This document shows, one piece after another, positions 54,043 through 64,000 of a stretch of 64,000 bases of DNA. Every line of letters begins with the position of its first letter. The first letter of the stretch is position 1. The DNA is taken from assembly GCA_964057225.1 (NCBI GenBank), contig OZ059898.1, forward strand, positions 16,779,267 through 16,843,266, in the 5' to 3' direction. This DNA comes from Auanema rhodensis (lineage: Eukaryota > Nematoda > Chromadorea > Rhabditida > Rhabditidae). A model generated the notes under the pieces. That model did no database searches, was not told the DNA's origin, and worked only from the letters and a program-made list of their open reading frames with translations. The position numbers and the translations under genes were made by a program.

Positions 54043-57000
54043 TTGCCTTGAAAAAAGGAAGCTAAAAACATCTACTTTTTGCTAAATTATTTTGAAGTTT
54101 TTCGAAAAAATTTTTGTCAAAATGTTTTTGGAAGCAATGTTGAGTGTACATGTAAACTCAACATACACTAATGCATCATTTTTCAAACGATCATAACTAA
54201 TTTTTGTATTAAGCGTTTCTCAATGTAGTATAGTGCATTTGATGCGGATTTTTAAGCTGCGTCGATCTGTGTTATCAGATTTGCGCTAGCTTAAAAATGC
54301 ACCGAGATATCAACTGATATAAGTTCACACTTATATCCTCGATTTTCACCCTGAAGAAATAATTTTTTCGTTGAATAACATTGTCCATCGTCTTTGCCTT
54401 GAAAAAAGGAAGCTAAAAACATCTACTTTTTGCTAAATTATTTTGAAGTTTTTCGAAAAAATTTTTGTCAAAATGTTTTTGGAAGCAATGTTGAGTGTAC
54501 ATGGAAACTCAACATACACTAATGCATCATTTTTCAAACGATCATAACTAATTTTTGTATTAAGCGTTTCTCAATGTAGAATAGTGCATTTGATGCGGAT
54601 TTTTAAGCTGCGTCGATCTGTGTTATCAGATTTGCGCTAGCTTAAAAATGCACCGAGATATCAACTGATATAAGTTCACACTTATATCCTCGATTTTCAC
54701 CCTGAAGAAATAATTTTTCGTTGAATAACATTGTCCATCGTCTTTGCCTTGAAAAAAAGAATCTAAAAACATCTACTTTTTGCTAAATTATTTTGAAGTT
54801 TTTCGAAAAAATTTTTGTCAAAATGTTTTTGGAAGCAATGTTGAGTGTACATGGAAACTCAACATACACTAATGCATCATTTTTCAAACGATCATAACTA
54901 ATTTTTGTATTAAGCGTTTCTCAATGTAGTATAGTGCATTTGATGCGGATTTTTAAGCTGCGTCGATCTGTGTTATCAGATTTGCGCTAGCTTAAAAATG
55001 CACCGAGATATGAACTGATATAAGTTCACACTTATATCCTCGATTTTCACCCTGAAGAATTAATTTTTTTGTTGAATAACATTGCCCATCGTCTTTGCCT
55101 TGAAAAAAGGAATCTAAAAACATCTACTTTTTGCTAAATTATTTTGAAATTTTTCGAAAAAATTTTTGTCAAAATGTTTTTGGAAGCAATGTTGAGTGTA
55201 CATGGAAACTCAACATACACTAATGCATCATTTTTCAAACGATCATAACTAATTTCTGTATTAAGCGTTTCTCAATGTAGTATAGTGCATTCGATGCGGA
55301 TTTTTAAGCTGCGTCGATCTGTGTTATCAGATTTGCGCTAGCTTAAAAATGCACCGAGATATCAACTGATATAAGTTCACACTTATATCCTCGATTTTCA
55401 CCCTGAAGAATTAATTTTTTCGTTGAATAACAATGTCCATCGTCTTTGCCTTGAAAAAAGGAATTTCAAAACATCTACTTTTTGCTAAATTATTCTGAAA
55501 TTTTTCGAAAAAATTTTTGTCAAAATGTTTTTGGAAGCAATGTTGAGTGTACATGGAAACTCAACATACACTAATGCATCATTTTTCAAACGATCATAAC
55601 TAATTTTTGTATTAAGCGTTTCTCAATGTAGTATAGTGCATTCGATGCGGATTTTTAAGCTGCGTCGATCTGTGTTATCAGATTTGCGCTAGCTTAAAAA
55701 TGCACCGAGATATCAACTGATATAAGTTCACACTTATATCCTCGATTTTCACCCTGAAGAATTATTTTTTTCGTTGAATAACATTGTCCATCGTCTTTGC
55801 CTTGAAAAAAGGAATCTAAAAACATCTACTTTTTGCTAAATTATTTTGAAATTTTTCGAAAAAATTTTTGTCAAAATGTTTTTGGAAGCAATGTTGAGTG
55901 TACATGGAAACTCAACATACACTAATGCATCATTTTTCAAACGATCATAACTAATTTTTGTATTAAGCGTTTCTCAATGTAGTATAGTGCATTTGATGCG
56001 GATTTTTAAGCTGCGTCGATCTGTGTTATCAGATTTGCGCTAGCTTAAAAATGCACCGAGATATCAACTGATATAAGTTCACACTTATATCCTCGATTTT
56101 CACCCTGAAGAAATAATTTTTTCGTTGAATAACATTGTCCATCGTCTTTGCCTTGAAAAAAGGAAGCTAAAAACATCTACTTTTTGCTAAATTATTTTGA
56201 AGTTTTTCGAAAAAATTTTTGTCAAAATGTTTTTGGAAGCAATGTTGAGTGTACATGTAAACTCAACATACACTAATGCATCATTTTTCAAACGATCATA
56301 ACTAATTTTTGTATTAAGCGTTTCTCAATGTAGTATAGTGCATTTGATGCGGATTTTTAAGCTGCGTCGATCTGTGTTATCAGATTTGCGCTAGCTTAAA
56401 AATGCACCGAGATATCAACTGATATAAGTTCACACTTATATCCTCGATTTTCACCCTGAAGAAATAATTTTTTCGTTGAATAACATTGTCCATCGTCTTT
56501 GCCTTGAAAAAAGGAAGCTAAAAACATCTACTTTTTGCTAAATTATTTTGAAGTTTTTCGAAAAAATTTTTGTCAAAATGTTTTTGGAAGCAATGTTGAG
56601 TGTACATGGAAACTCAACATACACTAATGCATCATTTTTCAAACGATCATAACTAATTTTTGTATTAAGCGTTTCTCAATGTAGAATAGTGCATTTGATG
56701 CGGATTTTTAAGCTGCGTCGATCTGTGTTATCAGATTTGCGCTAGCTTAAAAATGCACCGAGATATCAACTGATATAAGTTCACACTTATATCCTCGATT
56801 TTCACCCTGAAGAAATAATTTTTCGTTGAATAACATTGTCCATCGTCTTTGCCTTGAAAAAAAGAATCTAAAAACATCTACTTTTTGCTAAATTATTTTG
56901 AAGTTTTTCGAAAAAATTTTTGTCAAAATGTTTTTGGAAGCAATGTTGAGTGTACATGGAAACTCAACATACACTAATGCATCATTTTTCAAACGATCAT

Positions 57001-60000
57001 AACTAATTTCTGTATTAAGCGTTTCTCAATGTAGTATAGTGCATTCGATGCGGATTTTTAAGCTGCGTCGATCTGTGTTATCAGATTTGCGCTAGCTTAA
57101 AAATGCACCGAGATATCAACTGATATAAGTTCACACTTATATCCTCGATTTTCACCCTGAAGAATTAATTTTTTCGTTGAATAACAATGTCCATCGTCTT
57201 TGCCTTGAAAAAAGGAATTTCAAAACATCTACTTTTTGCTAAATTATTCTGAAATTTTTCGAAAAAATTTTTGTCAAAATGTTTTTGGAAGCAATGTTGA
57301 GTGTACATGGAAACTCAACATACACTAATGCATCATTTTTCAAACGATCATAACTAATTTTTGTATTAAGCGTTTCTCAATGTAGTATAGTGCATTCGAT
57401 GCGGATTTTTAAGCTGCGTCGATCTGTGTTATCAGATTTGCGCTAGCTTAAAAATGCACCGAGATATCAACTGATATAAGTTCACACTTATATCCTCGAT
57501 TTTCACCCTGAAGAATTATTTTTTTCGTTGAATAACATTGTCCATCGTCTTTGCCTTGAAAAAAGGAATCTAAAAACATCTACTTTTTGCTAAATTATTT
57601 TGAAATTTTTCGAAAAAATTTTTGTCAAAATGTTTTTGGAAGCAATGTTGAGTGTACATGGAAACTCAACATACACTAATGCATCATTTTTCAAACGATC
57701 ATAACTAATTTTTGTATTAAGCGTTTCTCAATGTAGTATAGTGCATTTGATGCGGATTTTTAAGCTGCGTCGATCTGTGTTATCAGATTTGCGCTAGCTT
57801 AAAAATGCACCGAGATATCAACTGATATAAGTTCACACTTATATCCTCGATTTTCACCCTGAAGAAATAATTTTTTCGTTGAATAACATTGTCCATCGTC
57901 TTTGCCTTGAAAAAAGGAAGCTAAAAACATCTACTTTTTGCTAAATTATTTTGAAGTTTTTCGAAAAAATTTTTGTCAAAATGTTTTTGGAAGCAATGTT
58001 GAGTGTACATGTAAACTCAACATACACTAATGCATCATTTTTCAAACGATCATAACTAATTTTTGTATTAAGCGTTTCTCAATGTAGTATAGTGCATTTG
58101 ATGCGGATTTTTAAGCTGCGTCGATCTGTGTTATCAGATTTGCGCTAGCTTAAAAATGCACCGAGATATCAACTGATATAAGTTCACACTTATATCCTCG
58201 ATTTTCACCCTGAAGAAATAATTTTTTCGTTGAATAACATTGTCCATCGTCTTTGCCTTGAAAAAAGGAAGCTAAAAACATCTACTTTTTGCTAAATTAT
58301 TTTGAAGTTTTTCGAAAAAATTTTTGTCAAAATGTTTTTGGAAGCAATGTTGAGTGTACATGGAAACTCAACATACACTAATGCATCATTTTTCAAACGA
58401 TCATAACTAATTTTTGTATTAAGCGTTTCTCAATGTAGAATAGTGCATTTGATGCGGATTTTTAAGCTGCGTCGATCTGTGTTATCAGATTTGCGCTAGC
58501 TTAAAAATGCACCGAGATATCAACTGATATAAGTTCACACTTATATCCTCGATTTTCACCCTGAAGAAATAATTTTTCGTTGAATAACATTGTCCATCGT
58601 CTTTGCCTTGAAAAAAAGAATCTAAAAACATCTACTTTTTGCTAAATTATTTTGAAGTTTTTCGAAAAAATTTTTGTCAAAATGTTTTTGGAAGCAATGT
58701 TGAGTGTACATGGAAACTCAACATACACTAATGCATCATTTTTCAAACGATCATAACTAATTTTTGTATTAAGCGTTTCTCAATGTAGTATAGTGCATTT
58801 GATGCGGATTTTTAAGCTGCGTCGATCTGTGTTATCAGATTTGCGCTAGCTTAAAAATGCACCGAGATATGAACTGATATAAGTTCACACTTATATCCTC
58901 GATTTTCACCCTGAAGAATTAATTTTTTTGTTGAATAACATTGCCCATCGTCTTTGCCTTGAAAAAAGGAATCTAAAAACATCTACTTTTTGCTAAATTA
59001 TTTTGAAATTTTTCGAAAAAATTTTTGTCAAAATGTTTTTGGAAGCAATGTTGAGTGTACATGGAAACTCAACATACACTAATGCATCATTTTTCAAACG
59101 ATCATAACTAATTTCTGTATTAAGCGTTTCTCAATGTAGTATAGTGCATTCGATGCGGATTTTTAAGCTGCGTCGATCTGTGTTATCAGATTTGCGCTAG
59201 CTTAAAAATGCACCGAGATATCAACTGATATAAGTTCACACTTATATCCTCGATTTTCACCCTGAAGAATTAATTTTTTCGTTGAATAACAATGTCCATC
59301 GTCTTTGCCTTGAAAAAAGGAATTTCAAAACATCTACTTTTTGCTAAATTATTCTGAAATTTTTCGAAAAAATTTTTGTCAAAATGTTTTTGGAAGCAAT
59401 GTTGAGTGTACATGGAAACTCAACATACACTAATGCATCATTTTTCAAACGATCATAACTAATTTTTGTATTAAGCGTTTCTCAATGTAGTATAGTGCAT
59501 TCGATGCGGATTTTTAAGCTGCGTCGATCTGTGTTATCAGATTTGCGCTAGCTTAAAAATGCACCGAGATATCAACTGATATAAGTTCACACTTATATCC
59601 TCGATTTTCACCCTGAAGAATTATTTTTTTCGTTGAATAACATTGTCCATCGTCTTTGCCTTGAAAAAAGGAATCTAAAAACATCTACTTTTTGCTAAAT
59701 TATTTTGAAATTTTTCGAAAAAATTTTTGTCAAAATGTTTTTGGAAGCAATGTTGAGTGTACATGGAAACTCAACATACACTAATGCATCATTTTTCAAA
59801 CGATCATAACTAATTTTTGTATTAAGCGTTTCTCAATGTAGTATAGTGAATTCGATGCGGATTTTTAAGCTGCGTCGATCTGTGTTATCAGATTTGCGCT
59901 AGCTTAAAAATGCACCGAGATATCAACTGATATAAGTTCACACTTATATCCTCGATTTTCACCCTGAAGAAATAATTTTTTCGTTGAATAACATTGTCCA

Positions 60001-60006
60001 TCGTCT
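54043..60006 (+). repeat. Block 12, HOR of 6, 5 and 6 monomers
   Basis: Units are 54043-56147 (2105 bp), 56148-57901 (1754 bp) and 57902-60006 (2105 bp). Each starts with two GGAAGCTAAAA monomers (GCTAA at 54061/54412, 56166/56517, 57920/58271), the second with GTAGAATAGTG (54580, 56685, 58439). Then come a GATATGAACTGAT monomer (55012 and 58871, absent in unit 2), a TAATTTCTG monomer ending in ACAATGTCC (55433, 57187, 59292), an F monomer and an A-type monomer. The last monomer of unit 3 switches to GAATTCG at about 59849, where the next block's homology begins. Each unit has one 350-bp monomer. Confidence 0.93.
56849..57199 (+). repeat. Chimeric monomer from a one-monomer deletion
   Basis: In units 1 and 3 of the surrounding HOR two adjacent monomers occur here (54744 and 55095 in unit 1). 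In unit 2 a single monomer replaces them. Its left part matches the first (GAAAAAAAGAATC, GAAGT at 56903) and its right part the second (TAATTTCTG with C at 57010, GCATTCG, ACAATGTCC). The missing length is exactly one monomer. The exchange point lies between 56903 and 57010. Confidence 0.88.
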
Positions 60007-63000
60007 TTGCCTTGAAAAAAGGAATCTAAAAACATCTACTTTTTGCTAAATTATTTTGAAATTTTTCGAAAAAATTTTTGTCAAAATGTTTTTGGAAGCA
60101 ATGTTGAGTGTACATGGAAACTCAACATACACTAATGCATCATTTTTCAAACGATCATAACTACTTTTTGTATTAAGCGTTTCTCAATGTAGTATAGTGA
60201 ATTCGATGCGGATTTTTAAGCTGCGTCGATCTGTGTTATCAGATTTGCGCTAGCTTAAAAATGCACCGAGATATCAACTGATATAAGTTCACACTTATAT
60301 CCTCGATTTTCACCCTGAAGAAATAATTTTTTCGTTGAATAACATTGTCCATCGTCTTTGCCTTGAAAAAAGGAATCTAAAAACATCTACTTTTTGCTAA
60401 ATTATTTTGAAATTTTTCGAAAAAATTTTTGTCAAAATGTTTTTGGAAGCAATGTTGAGTGTACATGGAAACTCAACATACACTAATGCATCATTTTTCA
60501 AACGATCATAACTAATTTTTGTATTAAGCGTTTCTCAATGTAGTATAGTGCATTTGATGCGGATTTTTAAGCTGCGTCGATCTGTGTTATCAGATTTGCG
60601 CTAGCTTAAAAATGCACCGAGATATCAACTGATATAAGTTCACACTTATATCCTCGATTTTCACCCTGAAGAAATAATTTTTTCATTGAATAACATTGTC
60701 CATCGTCTTTGCCTTGAAAAAAGGAATCTAAAAACATCTACTTTTTGCTAACTTATTTTGAAATTTTTCGAAAAAATTTTTGTCAAAATGTTTTTGGAAG
60801 CAATGTTGAGTGTACATGGAAACTCAACATACACTAATGCATCATTTTTCAAACGATCATAACTAATTTTTGTATTAAGCGTTTCTCAATGTAGTATAGT
60901 GCATTTGATGCGGATTTTTAAGCTGCGTCGATCTGTGTTATCAGATTTGCGCTAGCTTAAAAATGCACCGAGATATCAACTGATATAAGTTCACACTTAT
61001 ATCCTCGATTTTCACCCTGAAGAAATAATTTTTTCGTTGAATAACATTGTCCATCGTCTTTGCCTTGAAAAAAGGAATCTAAAAACATCTACTTTTTGCT
61101 AAATTATTTTGAAGTTTTTCGAAAAAATTTTTGTCAAAATGTTTTTGGAAGCAATGTTGAGTGTACATGGAAACTCAACATACACTAATGCATCATTTTT
61201 CAAACGATCATAACTAATTTTTGTATTAAGCGTTTCTCAATGTAGTATAGTGCATTTGATGCGGATTTTTAAGCTGCGTCGATCTGTGTTATCAGATTTG
61301 CGCTAGCTTAAAAATGCACCGAGATATCAACTGATATAAGTTCACACTTATATCCTCGATTTTCACCCTGAAGAAATAATTTTTTCGTTGAATAACATTG
61401 TCCATCGTCTTTGCCTTGAAAAAAGGAATCTAAAAACATCTACTTTTCGCTAAATTATTTTGAAGTTTTTCGAAAAAATTTTTGTCAAAATGTTTTTGGA
61501 AGCAATGTTGAGTGTACATGGAAACTCAACATACACTAATGCATCATTTTTCAAACGATCATAACTAATTTTTGTATTAAGCGTTTCTCAATGTAGTATA
61601 GTGCATTTGATGCGGATTTTTAAGCTGCGTCGATCTGTGTTATCAGATTTGCGCTAGCTTAAAAATGCACCGAGATATCAACTGATATAAGTTCACACTT
61701 ATATCCTCGATTTTCACCCTGAAGAAATAATTTTTTCGTTGAATAACATTGTCCATCGTCTTTGCCTTGGAAAAAGGAATCTAAAAACATCTACTTTTTG
61801 CTAAATTATTTTGAAATTTTTCGAAAAAATTTTTGTCAAAATGTTTTTGGAAGCAATGTTGAGTGTACATGGAAACTCAACATACACTAATGCATCATTT
61901 TTCAAACGATCATAACTAATTTTTGTATTAAGCGTTTCTCAATGTAGTATAGTATATTCGATGCGGATTTTCAAGCTGCGTCGATCTGTGTTATCAGATT
62001 TGCGCTAGCTTAAAAATGCACCGAGATATCAACTGATATAAGTTCACACTTATATCCTCGATTTTCACCCTGAAGAATTAATTTTTTTGTTGAATAACAT
62101 TGCCCATCGTCTTTGCCTTGAAAAAAGGAATCTAAAAACATCTACTTTTTGCTAAATTATTTTGAAATTTTTCGAAAAAATTTTTGTCAAAATGTTTTTG
62201 GAAGCAATGTTGAGTGTACATGGAAACTCAACATACACTAATGCATCATTTTTCAAACGATCATAACTACTTTTTGTATTAAGCGTTTCTCAATGTAGTA
62301 TAGTGAATTCGATGCGGATTTTTAAGCTGCGTCGATCTGTGTTATCAGATTTGCGCTAGCTTAAAAATGCACCGAGATATCAACTGATATAAGTTCACAC
62401 TTATATCCTCGATTTTCACCCTGAAGAAATAATTTTTTCGTTGAATAACATTGTCCATCGTCTTTGCCTTGAAAAAAGGAATCTAAAAACATCTACTTTT
62501 TGCTAAATTATTTTGAAATTTTTCGAAAAAATTTTTGTCAAAATGTTTTTGGAAGCAATGTTGAGTGTACATGGAAACTCAACATACACTAATGCATCAT
62601 TTTTCAAACGATCATAACTAATTTTTGTATTAAGCGTTTCTCAATGTAGTATAGTGCATTTGATGAGGATTTTTAAGCTGCGTCGATCTGTGTTATCAGA
62701 TTTGCGCTAGCTTAAAAATGCACCGAGATATCAACTGATATAAGTTCACACTTATATCCTCGATTTTCACCCTGAAGAAATAATTTTTTCATTGAATAAC
62801 ATTGTCCATCGTCTTTGCCTTGAAAAAAGGAATCTAAAAACATCTACTTTTTGCTAACTTATTTTGAAATTTTTCGAAAAAATTTTTGTCAAAATGTTTT
62901 TGGAAGCAATGTTGAGTGTACATGGAAACTCAACATACACTAATGCATCATTTTTCAAACGATCATAACTAATTTTTGTATTAAGCGTTTCTCAATGTAG

Positions 63001-64000
63001 TATAGTGCATTTGATGCGGATTTTTAAGCTGCGTCGATCTGTGTTATCAGATTTGCGCTAGCTTAAAAATGCACCGAGATATCAACTGATATAAGTTCAC
63101 ACTTATATCCTCGATTTTCACCCTGAAGAAATAAGTTTTTCGTTGAATAACATTGTCCATCGTCTTTGCCTTGAAAAAAGGAATCTAAAAACATCTACTT
63201 TTCGCTAAATTATTTTGAAGTTTTTCGAAAAAATTTTTGTCAAAATGTTTTTGGAAGCAATGTTGAGTGTACATGGAAACTCAACATACACTAATGCATC
63301 ATTTTTCAAACGATCATAACTAATTTTTGTATTAAGCGTTTCTCAATGTAGTATAGTGCATTTGATGCGGATTTTTAAGCTGCGTCGATCTGTGTTATCA
63401 GATTTGCGCTAGCTTAAAAATGCACCGAGATATCAACTGATATAAGTTCACACTTATATCCTCGATTTTCACCCTGAAGAAATAATTTTTTCGTTGAATA
63501 ACATTGTCCATCGTCTTTGCCTTGGAAAAAGGAATCTAAAAACATCTACTTTTTGCTAAATTATTTTGAAATTTTTCGAAAAAATTTTTGTCAAAATGTT
63601 TTTGGAAGCAATGTTGAGTGTACATGGAAACTCAACATACACTAATGCATCATTTTTCAAACGATCATAACTAATTTTTGTATTAAGCGTTTCTCAATGT
63701 AGTATAGTATATTCGATGCGGATTTTCAAGCTGCGTCGATCTGTGTTATCAGATTTGCGCTAGCTTAAAAATGCACCGAGATATCAACTGATATAAGTTC
63801 ACACTTATATCCTCGATTTTCACCCTGAAGAATTAATTTTTTTGTTGAATAACATTGCCCATCGTCTTTGCCTTGAAAAAAGGAATCTAAAAACATCTAC
63901 TTTTTGCTAAATTATTTTGAAATTTTTCGAAAAAATTTTTGTCAAAATGTTTTTGGAAGCAATGTTGAGTGTACATGGAAACTCAACATACACTAATGCA
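60007..64000 (+). repeat. Block 13, distant copy of block 9, itself tandemly repeated
   Basis: Homologous to 38.80-41.22 kb at an offset of 21048: GAATTCG at 59849, AACTAC at 60159, TTTTTTCATTG at 60684, AGTATATTCG at 61951. At about 62265 AACTACTTTTTG begins a second pass 2106 bp after the first, with TTTTTTCATTG at 62790. In that pass the TACTTTTCGC and AGTATATTCG markers (63203 and 63706) come only 1755 bp after the first-pass ones, so one monomer was lost. A private GATGAGG is near 62665. The window ends within a monomer at phase 133. Confidence 0.9.

Larger units (their letters stand above)
1..64000 (+). repeat. 351-bp tandem satellite DNA array, 182.4 monomers
   Basis: The window is filled by head-to-tail copies of one 351-bp monomer; taking TTGCC as phase 1, copies start at 1, 352, 703, 1054 and so on to 63868. 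The arithmetic closes exactly: 63867 bases plus fifteen 1-bp deletions equals 182 x 351. Every copy shares landmarks such as GCGCTAGCTT, CACCCTGAAG (rarely TGATG or TGTTG) and CATCGTC. All copies have the same orientation, and no foreign sequence interrupts them. GC is about 32%. NheI (GCTAGC) lies in essentially every monomer and EcoRV (GATATC) in nearly all, while EcoRI (GAATTC) marks only seven monomers (near 1588, 35993, 38802, 39153, 59850, 60201 and 62307). Such arrays usually form centromeric or pericentromeric heterochromatin; that role and an insect host are inferences. No coding capacity is credible. Confidence 0.98.

Noticed and set aside
1-64000. CRISPR array, given regular spacing
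   Set aside because: There are no unique spacers; the full 351-bp unit repeats and there are no cas genes.
1-64000. Monomer as an ancient dimer of two half-units of about 175 bp
   Set aside because: Comparing the two halves by eye gave only short AT-rich matches such as TGCAT plus T-runs. A self-alignment of the consensus would settle it.
1-64000. Identity with a named satellite (human alpha satellite, Tribolium TCAST)
   Set aside because: The 351-bp period does not fit the 171-bp alpha monomer, and I cannot confirm similarity to any named insect satellite from memory. A repeat-database search is needed to name it.

Overview
The whole window is one uninterrupted satellite DNA array. A 351-bp AT-rich monomer (about 32% GC by hand count of the first copy) is repeated head to tail in one orientation from base 1 to base 64000. 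Phase arithmetic fits exactly: counting each monomer from TTGCC, there are 182 complete monomers plus 133 bases of the next, and the only length change seen is one recurring 1-bp deletion that makes fifteen monomers 350 bp long. The array runs off both ends. I found no gene, tRNA, rRNA, transposon, CRISPR array or unique sequence. The pattern is that of a eukaryotic centromeric, pericentromeric or heterochromatic satellite. A 300-400 bp AT-rich monomer would suit many insects (beetles, for example), but that is inference and I cannot name a species.

The array is organised at several levels. Monomer subtypes differ by linked variants at a few dozen sites and are arranged in higher-order repeats (HORs). 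From left to right: a 6-monomer register copied once (1-4212); a mixed block with a 4-monomer HOR at 6317-9124 (block 4213-10177); an H/F-subtype array of 4- and 3-monomer units (10178-15442); an expanded second copy of 4213-10177 (15443-23163); a dimeric zone (23164-24567); a second, longer H/F array (24568-33509); a virtually identical 2808-bp tandem duplication (33510-39125); a linker (39126-41415); a 7-monomer 2455-bp HOR (41416-50533); a transition zone with 702-bp dimers (50534-54042); a 6/5/6-monomer HOR (54043-60006); and a distant copy of the linker, itself tandemly duplicated (60007-64000). The order mixed block then H/F array occurs twice, giving an 11.23-kb super-repeat (4213-15442) followed by an expanded copy (15443 to about 30487).

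Each monomer has a more variable left half with A-tracts, a 12-bp palindrome and an 8-bp-stem hairpin, and a better conserved right half with two larger dyads. One of these, a 9-bp perfect stem with a TCAC loop, is almost invariant in all copies. A 17-bp motif near the monomer end matches the first half of the mammalian CENP-B box. Several duplication and deletion junctions map inside monomers to intervals of 10 to 108 bp, which fits unequal crossover and conversion as the engine of the array. No protein system is encoded here; the interest lies in the array architecture and the conserved dyads.
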